Origin: Dactylosporangium roseum
Lineage (GTDB): Bacteria; Actinomycetota; Actinomycetes; Mycobacteriales; Micromonosporaceae
Assembly (NCBI RefSeq): GCF_025264685.1
Contig: NZ_CP073721.1
Coordinates: 5,757,001 to 5,821,000, forward strand
DNA: 64,000 nucleotides
Direction of reading: 5' to 3'
Shown here: positions 8,525 to 16,818 of the stretch, one piece after another
Layout: the number at the start of each line of letters is the position of its first letter
How positions within the stretch are numbered: position 1 is the first letter of the stretch
Notes under the pieces: model-generated
Database searches by the model: none
Told to the model about the DNA's origin: nothing
Seen by the model: the letters and a program-made list of their open reading frames with translations, nothing else
Made by a program: the position numbers and the translations under genes

Positions 8525-9731
8525 GCAGCTCGTCGCCGACCGCTCGGCGGGCCTCGTCCAGCGCCTCCTGTCCATCGTGGACGCTCCGGACGCCGCTGCC
8601 CGGCTCGCGGCCGAGGACCCGGAAGCTGTCGTGGCCGCGACCGTCGCCGAGGTGGCCGGCCGTACGGTCCTGTACCCGGGGCCCGGGTCGCCGGTCACCG
8701 TCCAGTTCGACGTGGCCGCACCGGACGGAGGGCGGATCGGGCACCTGCTGACCGTCGGCGGCGACGGTCACCACGCGCGCCCGGGACGCATCGACGAGCC
8801 CTGGGTGTGGATCAAGGACGACCTGGCGTCGTTGGTCCGTGAGGTGTTCGGGCCGCCCGACCCGCGCGCCGGGGCGAGCCGCGAGGTGGTCATGAGAGAC
8901 GAGCCCGGGCCGGTCGAGTACCGGCCCGACGACCCGTGGCTGGTCCAGCGCGAGGAGGCGGTCCGGGCCGCGTACCAGGTCGTCCAGGCGTGCGGGCCCT
9001 ACCGGGGTGACCTGTCCTCGCTGGCCGTGCGCTTCGGCTCGGACAAGTGGGGCGGCCACTGGTACACCCCCCACTATGAACGGCATCTCGGCAAGTACCG
9101 CGACCAGCGGGTGACCGTGCTGGAGATCGGAATCGGCGGCTACCACGAACCACACGCCGGCGGAGCGTCCCTGCGCATGTGGAAGCACTACTTCCACCGC
9201 GGCACGGTGTACGGGCTCGACGTCTACGACAAGTCGCCGCTGGACGAGCCCCGGCTCGTCACGGTCCAGGGGGACCAGAGCGATCCGGCGTTCCTCGCAG
9301 ACCTCGCGGCGCGGTACGGCCCGTTCGACGTCATGGTCGACGACGGCAGCCACGTCAGCAGCCACGTCATCACGTCGTTCAACGCGCTCTTCCCGCACGT
9401 TCGCCCCGGCGGCATGTACGTGGTCGAAGACCTGCACACGTCGTACTGGCCCGAGTGGGGCGGCAACGGTACGGACCTGGCCGACCCCGCCACTTCGGTC
9501 GGTTTCCTGAAGACGCTCGTCGACGGGCTGCACCACCGCGACCGGATGCACGACGGCCCCTACGAGCCTTCCTACACGGACCAGAACGTGGCCGGGATCT
9601 TCCTGCACCACAATCTCGCGTTCGTCGAGAAGGGCCGCAACACCGAGCAGGCGAACGCCGCCTGGCGGCCTCGGTACGACCCGATGCGGGACCTTCCGGC
9701 ACCGCAGATACCAGGGAAGGCGAGGGGCTGA
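8511..9731 (+). CDS. MycE-type sugar O-methyltransferase
   Basis: This 406-residue protein matches the macrolide sugar O-methyltransferases MycE/TylE in length and arrangement. An N-terminal auxiliary domain is followed by a metal-dependent SAM domain with KWGGHWYTPHYERH, LEIGIGGY, GGASLRMWKHYF, GLDVYDK and the acidic metal-site block VDDGSH, then EDLHTSYWPEWGG. Such enzymes methylate a hydroxyl of an already attached sugar with Mg2+. It starts inside the end of the C-methyltransferase gene and its stop shares one base with the next ATG (TGATG), so the block is tightly coupled. The position methylated cannot be deduced. Confidence 0.88.
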   Translation: MPASEQLVADRSAGLVQRLLSIVDAPDAAARLAAEDPEAVVAATVAEVAGRTVLYPGPGSPVTVQFDVAAPDGGRIGHLLTVGGDGHHARPGRIDEPWVWIKDDLASLVREVFGPPDPRAGASREVVMRDEPGPVEYRPDDPWLVQREEAVRAAYQVVQACGPYRGDLSSLAVRFGSDKWGGHWYTPHYERHLGKYRDQRVTVLEIGIGGYHEPHAGGASLRMWKHYFHRGTVYGLDVYDKSPLDEPRLVTVQGDQSDPAFLADLAARYGPFDVMVDDGSHVSSHVITSFNALFPHVRPGGMYVVEDLHTSYWPEWGGNGTDLADPATSVGFLKTLVDGLHHRDRMHDGPYEPSYTDQNVAGIFLHHNLAFVEKGRNTEQANAAWRPRYDPMRDLPAPQIPGKARG

Positions 9732-10750
9732 TGCGCGTAGTTCTGGTGACCATGGCGCTGCGGGTACCGACCGATCCGAGCCGGTGGATCACCGTGCCGC
9801 CGCAGGGCTACGCCGGGATCCACTGGATCGTGGCCAATCAGATGGACGGCTTGCTGCGGCTCGGCCACGAGGTGGTCCTGCTCGGCGCGCCGGGTACCGA
9901 GCCCCCGTCCCCGGAGGTCACCGTGGTGGACGCCGGCGAGATCGACGACATGCACGCCTGGCTGAACGGTCCCGAGGCGGCGGGCGTGGACGTCGTGCAC
10001 GACTTCTCGTGCGGGCAGATCGACCCGGACCGGCTCCCCGCGGGGATGGCGTACCTGTCCTCCCATCACCTGACCGGCCGGCCCAAGTACCCGCGGAACT
10101 GCATCTACGTCTCGTACGCCCAGCGCGCCCAGGCCGGCAACGACAACGCGCCGGTGGTACGCATCTCGGTCAACGACGCGCGCTACCGCTTCCGGGCGGA
10201 CAAGGACGACTACCTGCTGTACCTCGGGCGTATCTCGGAGTTCAAGGGCACGTACGAGGCCGCCGCTTTCGCCCACGCCGCCGGATGCCGGCTCGTCGTG
10301 GCCGGGCCCTCCTGGGAGGAGGACTACCTGAAGCGGATCGAGAGCGACTTCGGCGACACCATCGACCTCGTCGGCGAGGTGGGTGGCGAGCGGCGGCTCG
10401 AGTTGATCTCCCGCGCAACGGCGGTCATGGTGCTGTCCCAGAGCACGATGGGGCCCTGGGGCGTGGTGTGGTGCGAGCCCGGGTCGACGGTCGTGTCCGA
10501 GGCCGCCGCGTGCGGCACACCGGTGATCGCCACACCCAACGGCTGCCTGGCCGAGATCGTGCCGGCCGTCGGCGTCCTGGTCGCCGAAGGCTCGCAGTTC
10601 ACGCCGGAAGAGGCGGCCGCCGCGGTGGCCGGACTGCCCGAGCCGGACGCAGTCCGGGCCGCGGCACTGCAGCGGTGGGATCACGTGCTCGTGGCCAAGC
10701 AGTTCGAGACGCTCTACCACGAGGTCCTGGCCGGCCGGACCTGGTCGTGA
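9731..10750 (+). CDS. GT4-family glycosyltransferase
   Basis: This 339-residue GT-B glycosyltransferase resembles family GT4, retaining enzymes that often use GDP- or UDP-sugars. The N-terminal domain has the open glycine-rich PPQGYAGIHW. The C-terminal donor domain has YLGRISEFKG, and the donor-site acidic motif appears as EPGSTVVSEAAACGTPVIATPNG. It is unlike the two GT1 enzymes at 14.5-18.1 kb and may transfer a GDP-linked sugar, since the cluster encodes GDP-mannose 4,6-dehydratase. It is co-translated with the MycE-type gene. The acceptor is unknown. Confidence 0.82.
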   Translation: MRVVLVTMALRVPTDPSRWITVPPQGYAGIHWIVANQMDGLLRLGHEVVLLGAPGTEPPSPEVTVVDAGEIDDMHAWLNGPEAAGVDVVHDFSCGQIDPDRLPAGMAYLSSHHLTGRPKYPRNCIYVSYAQRAQAGNDNAPVVRISVNDARYRFRADKDDYLLYLGRISEFKGTYEAAAFAHAAGCRLVVAGPSWEEDYLKRIESDFGDTIDLVGEVGGERRLELISRATAVMVLSQSTMGPWGVVWCEPGSTVVSEAAACGTPVIATPNGCLAEIVPAVGVLVAEGSQFTPEEAAAAVAGLPEPDAVRAAALQRWDHVLVAKQFETLYHEVLAGRTWS

Positions 10751-10802
10751 CGGCAGGAGCGGCGCTGAGCCCATGTTCGACGATTTCGCAGGAGGGGGCA
10801 AC

Positions 10803-11561
10803 TTGAGCACGATGGGCGTGGTGAGCACCATTGACCACCTTCGCCGGGAAGAGTTCCGCCGCGACGGGTTCGCGGTGCTGCCACAGGTCGCGGACGAGTC
10901 GGAGGTGGCGTGGCTGCGGGAGATCTACGACCGGCTGTTCGTCCAGCGGGCGACGCCGGGCTCGGAGAACTTCCACGACATCGCCGGCCAGAAGGACAGC
11001 GACGATCCGCCGTTGCTGCCGCAGATCGTCAAGCCCGAGAAGTACGCACCGGAGCTTCTGGACAGCGCGCACTTCGCGCGGTGCCGGGCGATCGCCTCGT
11101 CCTATCTGGACATACCCGAGGACGAGCTGGAGTTCTACGGGCACGCCATTCTGAAACCGCCGCGGTACGGTGCACCGACGCCGTGGCACCAGGACGAGGC
11201 GTACATGGACCCGCGTTGGAGCCGCCGCGGGTTGAGCATCTGGACCACGCTGGACGTCGCCACGGTCGAAAGCGGCTGCCTGCACTACCTGCCCGGCGGC
11301 CACCGCGGCCCGGTCCTGCCGCACCACCACATCGACAACGACGACCGTGTCCGCGGCCTGATGACCGACGACGTGGACCCGTCCTCCGGCGTCGCGTGTC
11401 CGCTGGGGCCCGGTGGCGCGGTGGTGCACGACTTCCGGACCCCCCACTACGCCGGGCCGAACCGGACCGACCAGCCGCGGCGTGCCTATGTACTCGTGTT
11501 CATGAGCGCGCCGGCCAAGGTCGACAACCCCGAGTCCCGGCCCTGGATGATATGGGAGTGA
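10803..11561 (+). CDS. PhyH-family dioxygenase
   Basis: This is a second Fe(II)/2-oxoglutarate dioxygenase of the phytanoyl-CoA hydroxylase type, 252 residues. The iron ligands are His and Asp in WHQDEAYMD and the distal His in TPHYAGPN, with the 2-oxoglutarate Arg soon after in QPRRAY. I chose TTG at 10803 because GGAGGGGGCAAC ends at the right distance from it; ATG at 10812 and an upstream ATG at 10773 are alternatives. The neighbouring glycosyl- and methyltransferases suggest a sugar or glycoside substrate. It overlaps the FkbM gene slightly. Confidence 0.8.
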   Translation: MSTMGVVSTIDHLRREEFRRDGFAVLPQVADESEVAWLREIYDRLFVQRATPGSENFHDIAGQKDSDDPPLLPQIVKPEKYAPELLDSAHFARCRAIASSYLDIPEDELEFYGHAILKPPRYGAPTPWHQDEAYMDPRWSRRGLSIWTTLDVATVESGCLHYLPGGHRGPVLPHHHIDNDDRVRGLMTDDVDPSSGVACPLGPGGAVVHDFRTPHYAGPNRTDQPRRAYVLVFMSAPAKVDNPESRPWMIWE

Positions 11562-12319
11562 CCGGTGTGAACCAGCCGCAGGCGATCGACCCGGCCCAGC
11601 TCAACGACGAGTACGACCGGCTCACCGTCCAGATCATCGAACGGGTGTGTACCGCGACCGCCGCCAGCATCGACATTGGTGCGGGGGTCGGCGAGATCAC
11701 CCGGCACCTGGTCCGGGTGGCCCCCGAAGGCCGGCACTTCGCGGTCGAACCGCTGCCGGCCCTCGCCGACGAGCTGGCGGGCACGCTGCCGTCCGTCACG
11801 CTGATCAGGGCCGCCGCCGCCGAAACGACGGGTCCGCACAGTTTCGTGCACGTCGTGTCGAACCAGGGCTACAGCGGTCTGTACCGGCGCCCATACGACC
11901 GGCCGGACGAGACCCTGCGCCAGATCACCGTCGACACCGTGCGCCTGGACGAGGTGATTCCGTCCGATGTGGACATCGATCTGGTCAAGGTCGACGTCGA
12001 GGGCGGCGAGGTGGTGGCCCTGCGGGGCGCCCTCCGCACGCTGCGCCGCAGCCTGCCGGTGATCGTCTTCGAGCACGGCGGCGACCGCGTCATGTCCGAG
12101 TACGGCACGACGACCGACGACCTCTGGTCGTTGCTGGTCGGCGAGCTGGGGTACCAGGTGTTCACCCTTCCGGCGTGGCTGGCGGGCCGGCCCGCGATGG
12201 ATCGTGCCGCGTTCGCGACGGCGTTGGAGCGGGACTGGTACTTCGTTGCGGCGGAGCGCCCCACACCCGTCCGTACGTCCGATCCCGCCTCGTCCCCGCC
12301 GCCCGAGCAGAGAGGTTGA
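11558..12319 (+). CDS. FkbM-family methyltransferase
   Basis: This 253-residue SAM methyltransferase is recognisable as FkbM type by DIGAGVGEITRHL (motif I), FAVEPLP, VRLDEVIP and LVKVDVEGGEVVALRGA. The family methylates sugar or polyketide hydroxyls; FkbM itself acts on the FK506 cyclohexane ring. The start is uncertain: GTG at 11558 forms a GTGA overlap with the PhyH stop, while ATG 11552 and GTG 11567 are also in frame. It is the fourth methyltransferase of this operon, so the product is probably heavily methylated. Confidence 0.82.
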   Translation: MTGVNQPQAIDPAQLNDEYDRLTVQIIERVCTATAASIDIGAGVGEITRHLVRVAPEGRHFAVEPLPALADELAGTLPSVTLIRAAAAETTGPHSFVHVVSNQGYSGLYRRPYDRPDETLRQITVDTVRLDEVIPSDVDIDLVKVDVEGGEVVALRGALRTLRRSLPVIVFEHGGDRVMSEYGTTTDDLWSLLVGELGYQVFTLPAWLAGRPAMDRAAFATALERDWYFVAAERPTPVRTSDPASSPPPEQRG

Positions 12320-12322
12320 GCG

Positions 12323-13264
12323 ATGAACGCTGTCGCAGAGGTGCGCACGAGCGCCCGGGTCCCCGAATGTGACATCCGGCGGACCGGTCTGTTGCCGGAG
12401 CACGTCACCGAGTTTCGCCGGCAGGGCGTGCTCGCGGTGCGTGGGCTGCTCACACCGGAGGAGCTCGCCGACGTCCAGCAGGCCGGTAAGGCGCTCATCG
12501 ACCGGGCCTGGTCGACGCGCCCCATCGACGACCACGTCTGGACCCTGGAGCCGCACCTTCCGGACGCCGCACCCGTACGGATCGAGTACGTGGTGGACAA
12601 GGCCCGCCCGATCGCCCTTCTGGCCGGCCATCCGCTGCTTCTGCGGATCATGGAACAGCTCGTCGGGCCCAACTTCATCCCGACCTGGGACAGCCTGGTC
12701 TTCAAGACCCTCGCCGGCGCTCCCCGGCTGGCCTGGCATCGCGACGCCGGGCTGTACACCGACGCGGTCGGCGTCACCGGAATGGGTCGCGTGATCGACG
12801 CCGGCATCTACCTCGACCCCGCTCCCGACGACAATTGCGTCTGGTGCATCCCGGAATCCAACTACTGGGACGGCGAACGGCTCACGGCCACGGCGGAGCG
12901 CCTCAACGCCAGCGAGTGGGACACCACCGGCGCGGTGCCCGCCGTGATGCAGGCGGGCGACGTGCTGCTGCACAACATCCTCACGCTTCACGGTGCCCCC
13001 GCGGTGGTCGGCAAGCAGCGCCGCGTCGTGTACTTCGAGTACCGGCCGGCCGAGGTGGAGTGGGAGCTCGGCCCGCACACCGAGGACTACATCGGTATCA
13101 AGCAGCAGGTCCTGCGCTCGTGCATCGAGATGCGCGCGGCCGACCGCCGCTTCGGCGACGAGGAACCGTTCGACTACCGGCCGGCCGAGTCCCTCCGGCG
13201 CTGGGTCGACCGGCCGGAGCTCACCACGCTCCGGGTTCCGCACGAGGAGTACTGGCGATGGTGA
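12323..13264 (+). CDS. PhyH-family dioxygenase
   Basis: This third PhyH enzyme, 313 residues, is longer than the other two. Its iron ligands are visible in WHRDAGLYTD and in HNILTLHGAP, followed by RRVVYFEYRP with a candidate 2-oxoglutarate arginine. The ATG follows AGAGAGGTTGAGCG, 3 bp after the FkbM stop. Its end overlaps the radical SAM start (ATGGTGA), a strong sign that the two are co-expressed and perhaps act on the same intermediate. The reaction is unknown. Confidence 0.8.
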   Translation: MNAVAEVRTSARVPECDIRRTGLLPEHVTEFRRQGVLAVRGLLTPEELADVQQAGKALIDRAWSTRPIDDHVWTLEPHLPDAAPVRIEYVVDKARPIALLAGHPLLLRIMEQLVGPNFIPTWDSLVFKTLAGAPRLAWHRDAGLYTDAVGVTGMGRVIDAGIYLDPAPDDNCVWCIPESNYWDGERLTATAERLNASEWDTTGAVPAVMQAGDVLLHNILTLHGAPAVVGKQRRVVYFEYRPAEVEWELGPHTEDYIGIKQQVLRSCIEMRAADRRFGDEEPFDYRPAESLRRWVDRPELTTLRVPHEEYWRW

Positions 13265-14451
13265 GCCCGGGTGGTGACGCCCCGAACGCGACCCTGTGCG
13301 TCCTGCCCTGGATCCACCTTTGCGCCTCGATCGACGGCGTCTACGGTCGGTGCTGCGTCGATGACGCGATGTACCACAACGAGCTGTACCAGCAGGAGGA
13401 AGAGCCCGTCTTCGCGTTGAACGACGACGCGATCGGCTGTTCGCCCGGTTCGCGGTACGCCAAGGACAACCCGGACCGGGTGGCCGGGATCGCCGAGGCG
13501 TTCAACAGTCCCAACATGAAGCGCACCCGGCTGACGATGCTGCGCGGCGAGCGTGTCGACGCCTGCAAGTACTGCTACTTCCGTGAGGACCACGGCGCCC
13601 AGTCCTACCGGCAGAGCATCAACCGCCGGTTCGAGCACGAGCTCGACGGGCTCGCCGCCCGCACCGACGCGGACGGCACCGTCGAGGATTTCCCGTTCTT
13701 CCTGGACATCCGGTTCGGCAACACCTGCAACCTGCGGTGCGTCATGTGCACCTATCCCGTGAGTTCCGCGTGGGGTGCCAAGCAGCGACCCGCCTGGTCC
13801 TCCGCGGTGATCGACCCCTACCGCGCCGACGAGGAGCTGTGGCAGACGCTGCGGGACAACGCGCACCTGATCCGCCGGCTGTACTTCGCCGGCGGCGAGC
13901 CCTTCCTGCAGCCTGGCCATTTCGCGCTGCTGGAACTGCTCGTGGAGACCGGGAACGCAGGCAACGTCGACCTCTCCTACAATTCCAACCTGACGGTGTC
14001 GCCCGACCGGGCGATGGCACTCTTCCCCCACTTCAAGAGCGTCGGCATCGGTGCGTCCTGCGACGGCGTCGGCGAGGTGTTCGAGCGGATCCGGGTCGGC
14101 GGGCAGTGGTCGATGTTCGTCGACAACCTGCGCAAGCTCAGGACCCAGGTGGACGTCTGGCTCCAGGTGTCACCCCAGCGGATCAACCTGTGGGACCTGC
14201 GCAACGTGCTCGAGTTCGCCCGCACCGATGGACTGAACGTCGACCTGTCCAACGTCGTGCAGTGGCCGGAGGACCTGTCGGTCGCCAGCCTTCCTCAGGA
14301 CGAGAAGGCGCGGGCCACCGCGGAGCTGACCGACCTGATCGCCTGGTGCGTCGACCTCGGCTGGGACAAGCCCGCCGCCGACCTCGGCGCACTGCGTTCG
14401 TTCATGAACTCCCTGGATCCGGCCGACCTGGTCGACGAAGGGGCGTCCTGA
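13258..14451 (+). CDS. Radical SAM enzyme with extra cysteine clusters
   Basis: This 397-residue protein carries the radical SAM 4Fe-4S motif Cys157-x3-Cys161-x2-Cys164 (CNLRCVMC) and the SAM-contacting GGEP at 212-215. Unusually, most further cysteines lie before the barrel: Cys14, Cys22, Cys32-Cys33, Cys61 and Cys103/Cys106 (CKYC). That arrangement suggests an N-terminal auxiliary cluster of twitch or SPASM kind. Radical enzymes of this sort carry out epimerisation, dehydrogenation or C-C bond formation on sugars or peptides. It ends the tailoring operon facing a convergent glycosyltransferase gene. The substrate cannot be assigned; an aminoglycoside-like epimerisation is only one option. 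Confidence 0.82.
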   Translation: MVSPGGDAPNATLCVLPWIHLCASIDGVYGRCCVDDAMYHNELYQQEEEPVFALNDDAIGCSPGSRYAKDNPDRVAGIAEAFNSPNMKRTRLTMLRGERVDACKYCYFREDHGAQSYRQSINRRFEHELDGLAARTDADGTVEDFPFFLDIRFGNTCNLRCVMCTYPVSSAWGAKQRPAWSSAVIDPYRADEELWQTLRDNAHLIRRLYFAGGEPFLQPGHFALLELLVETGNAGNVDLSYNSNLTVSPDRAMALFPHFKSVGIGASCDGVGEVFERIRVGGQWSMFVDNLRKLRTQVDVWLQVSPQRINLWDLRNVLEFARTDGLNVDLSNVVQWPEDLSVASLPQDEKARATAELTDLIAWCVDLGWDKPAADLGALRSFMNSLDPADLVDEGAS

Positions 14452-14465
14452 CCGGCGAGCCGGTC
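14450..14465 (+). terminator. Candidate terminator hairpin between convergent operons
   Basis: GACCGG-CGAG-CCGGTC forms a perfect 6-bp stem with a 4-base loop directly at the radical SAM stop codon. A second looser pair, TGACCC near 14480 and GGGTCA near 14511, lies before the end of the opposite gene. No T-tract follows, which is common in high-GC actinobacteria. Confidence 0.4.
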
Positions 14466-14513
14466 GGGACGCCCCTGGCGTGACCCGCGGCGCTCGCGAC
14501 GCGGCACGGTGGG

Positions 14514-15773
14514 TCATCGGCGCTCGTCGGCCACCAGCCGTTCGAGGGTCTGGACCATCTCGGCAACGGCGGGCCTGGCAAGAGATTCGTGACGCAGAGC
14601 CGCGGCCCGGCGGGAGAAGTCGTCGTTCTCGAGTACCTCGACGATGTGCTCGCGCAGGCGCTGCGGGGTGAACGTGTAGGAGTTGGCCACGTACACCCCG
14701 GCACCGTGCTCGTGCAGGCCCTGCGCGAACTCGATGGGGCCCCAGTTGCGCTCCTCGTTGAGCAGGCTGCTCGGAATGATCAGCTGGGGCACACCGTGTT
14801 CGAGGGCGGCGCCGAACGTGCCGGCGCCGCCATGGTGTACCACGGCGGCGCAGGTGGGCAGGAGCGCCCCCAGCGGCACGAAATCTACTGGCCGGACGTT
14901 GTCGGGAACGCGCTCGACCACCCGCAGCTCGTCGGCGTCGAAGGTGGCGACGACTTCCACGTCCAGCCCGTCCACCGCTTCCAGTAGGGCGGCCACCGAC
15001 GCCTTGCTCCCATAGGCCGCGCGATGGGACGCGCCAAGGGTGAGGCAGATCCGGCGTCCGCCCGGCGGGACGCGGAGCCAGTCGGGCAGCAGGCCCGGGC
15101 CGTTCACCGTGACGTGCCGCATGGCCAGGTAGCGCGGCTCGGGGGCCCGGCGGACCCAGGAGGGCATGGGATCGATCGTCCACCGGCCCAGCACCATCTC
15201 CTCGGTGAACGCGAGGCCGTACTGCCCGCCGAGGGACGCGAGCCACTGTCGCAGCGGATCCTCGGCGTCCCCGGCCGCCTTGCGCAGGAACGCCGAGCGC
15301 AGCCGGCCCATCCGGTCGGTGCCGAACAGCAGCCGCACGTGCATCGCGCCGCCGGCGACGGCCGCGACCGCCGCGCCCATCATCATCGGATCCCAGATCA
15401 CGAGGTCGGGCCGCCAGTGGCGGGCGTACGCGACCAGGTCGGCGACCGTCGCGTCCGGGCACACCACCCGGAACCAGCCGACCGTCAGGTCGCTGATGCG
15501 CTGCCGCACGTCGTCCCAGTCCATGAACGCCTCGTCGGGCAGGGACTCGTCGGCGCCCGACGAGCCGTCGGTGACCACCTCCGCCAGGTAGTCGCGCAGG
15601 CCCAGGAAGGGGCCGACCGGCACACCGGTGAGACCCGTACGCATGATCTCCGCGGTCAGGTCCGGTGTGACCGCGATCTGCACCTGGTGACCGGCCGCGC
15701 GCAGTGCCCAGGCGAGCTGGGTCTGCGCTTTGAGATGCGACTCCACGGGCAGCGGAACGAACAGGACACGCAT
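14514..15773 (-). CDS. GT1 glycosyltransferase (macrolide/EryCIII type)
   Basis: This 419-residue GT-B enzyme resembles antibiotic glycosyltransferases that move a deoxysugar from NDP to an aglycone. The N-terminal acceptor domain opens with MRVLFVPLPVESHLKAQ, and the donor domain contains the hallmark VHHGGAGTFGAALEHGVPQL. I placed the start at the ATG at 15773, preceded by GGAAAGGAGCACC; the frame runs 16 codons further upstream. No P450-like auxiliary partner gene (DesVIII/EryCII type) is nearby. It heads towards the radical SAM operon convergently and is third in a leftward set. Confidence 0.87.
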   Translation of the reverse strand: MRVLFVPLPVESHLKAQTQLAWALRAAGHQVQIAVTPDLTAEIMRTGLTGVPVGPFLGLRDYLAEVVTDGSSGADESLPDEAFMDWDDVRQRISDLTVGWFRVVCPDATVADLVAYARHWRPDLVIWDPMMMGAAVAAVAGGAMHVRLLFGTDRMGRLRSAFLRKAAGDAEDPLRQWLASLGGQYGLAFTEEMVLGRWTIDPMPSWVRRAPEPRYLAMRHVTVNGPGLLPDWLRVPPGGRRICLTLGASHRAAYGSKASVAALLEAVDGLDVEVVATFDADELRVVERVPDNVRPVDFVPLGALLPTCAAVVHHGGAGTFGAALEHGVPQLIIPSSLLNEERNWGPIEFAQGLHEHGAGVYVANSYTFTPQRLREHIVEVLENDDFSRRAAALRHESLARPAVAEMVQTLERLVADERR

Positions 15774-15824
15774 GGCGGCCGAGGTGCTCCTTTCCGGTCG
15801 GTGCTCACGTCCGCGCGGCAACCC

Positions 15825-16757
15825 CTACGTGCTCAGCGGGGCGTACTGCGCCCACAGCGCGCCGACCGCGTCGGCCAGGCTGTAGCGGGGCCGCCAGCCG
15901 AGCAGGCTGAGAGCCGGCTCCGGATCGACCCTGATCCAGTCCTCGGCGGCGCCCGGGCTGGCCGTCTCGACCAACCGGGCGGGCACCCGGCTGACCTCGA
16001 TGAGCAGGCGGACCAGCTCGCGCACGGACACCGCCTCACCCCGGCCGATGTCGGCGATCCGGCCGCTGACCGGCGCCCTCAGCGCGGCGACGACGGCGGC
16101 CGCGACGTCGCGCACGTCGACGTAGTCGCGGTGGGCGAGCAGCGCGCTCAGGGCCACCACCGCGGGCTCCTCCCCCGCGTCCGCGAGGCGCCCGGCGACC
16201 CGGCCGAGCAGGCTGATGTCCGGGGTACCCGGCCCGACGACGTTGGCAAGGCGCAGGATCACGGCGTCGACGCGGCCCGCCTGTACCGAGGCCAGCACCG
16301 CACGGGTCGCCGCGAGCTTGGCCTTGCCGTATGCGGTGTCCGGCCGCGCGGGCAGGTCCGGATGGGTCCGGCCGCCGCGCGGGATCGGCCCGTACTCCAG
16401 AACGGAGCCGAGATGGACGAGCCGGGTCCGCCGCGGCGCCCGCTCCAGCGCCGCCACGAGGCGGCGCGACGGCACGGCGCAGGCATCCTCCATCTGCGCG
16501 TCCGTCAGCCCCCAGATGCTTCCGGTGGCGTTCACAACCACGTCGGGGCGCTCCCGTGCGAGCAGCGCGTCCAGCTTCTCCGCGGGGTCGGCACCGAGGT
16601 CGGCGCGGCAGAACCGGTAGCCGAACGTTTCGTCCGGCGTGGTGCGTCCGATGGCCACGACGTCGGCCCCGGCGTCGGCGAGATCGGCACAGATCCTGCG
16701 GCCCACGAAGCCGGTACCGCCGAAGATCGCGACCCGCGCCCCGTGCAGAGCGTTCAT
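15825..16757 (-). CDS. NDP-sugar epimerase/4-ketoreductase (extended SDR)
   Basis: This is a 310-residue extended short-chain dehydrogenase. The nucleotide loop VAIFGGTGFVG lies near the N-terminus and the catalytic YGKAK follows in the middle. Family relatives in deoxysugar pathways (TylCIV and EryBIV type) reduce the C-4 ketone of NDP-4-keto-6-deoxysugars with NAD(P)H before transfer. Sitting between two GT1 genes, a 4-ketoreductase role is a reasonable inference, though epimerase or dehydratase activity cannot be ruled out. The start is the ATG at 16757; an upstream in-frame start at 16793 is possible. Confidence 0.75.
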   Translation of the reverse strand: MNALHGARVAIFGGTGFVGRRICADLADAGADVVAIGRTTPDETFGYRFCRADLGADPAEKLDALLARERPDVVVNATGSIWGLTDAQMEDACAVPSRRLVAALERAPRRTRLVHLGSVLEYGPIPRGGRTHPDLPARPDTAYGKAKLAATRAVLASVQAGRVDAVILRLANVVGPGTPDISLLGRVAGRLADAGEEPAVVALSALLAHRDYVDVRDVAAAVVAALRAPVSGRIADIGRGEAVSVRELVRLLIEVSRVPARLVETASPGAAEDWIRVDPEPALSLLGWRPRYSLADAVGALWAQYAPLST

Positions 16758-16818
16758 CCGGCGCACCGCCGCATCGGCGCGACCGCCGCCCACCGCTCGC
16801 CGCGGTACCCCGGCCGGG

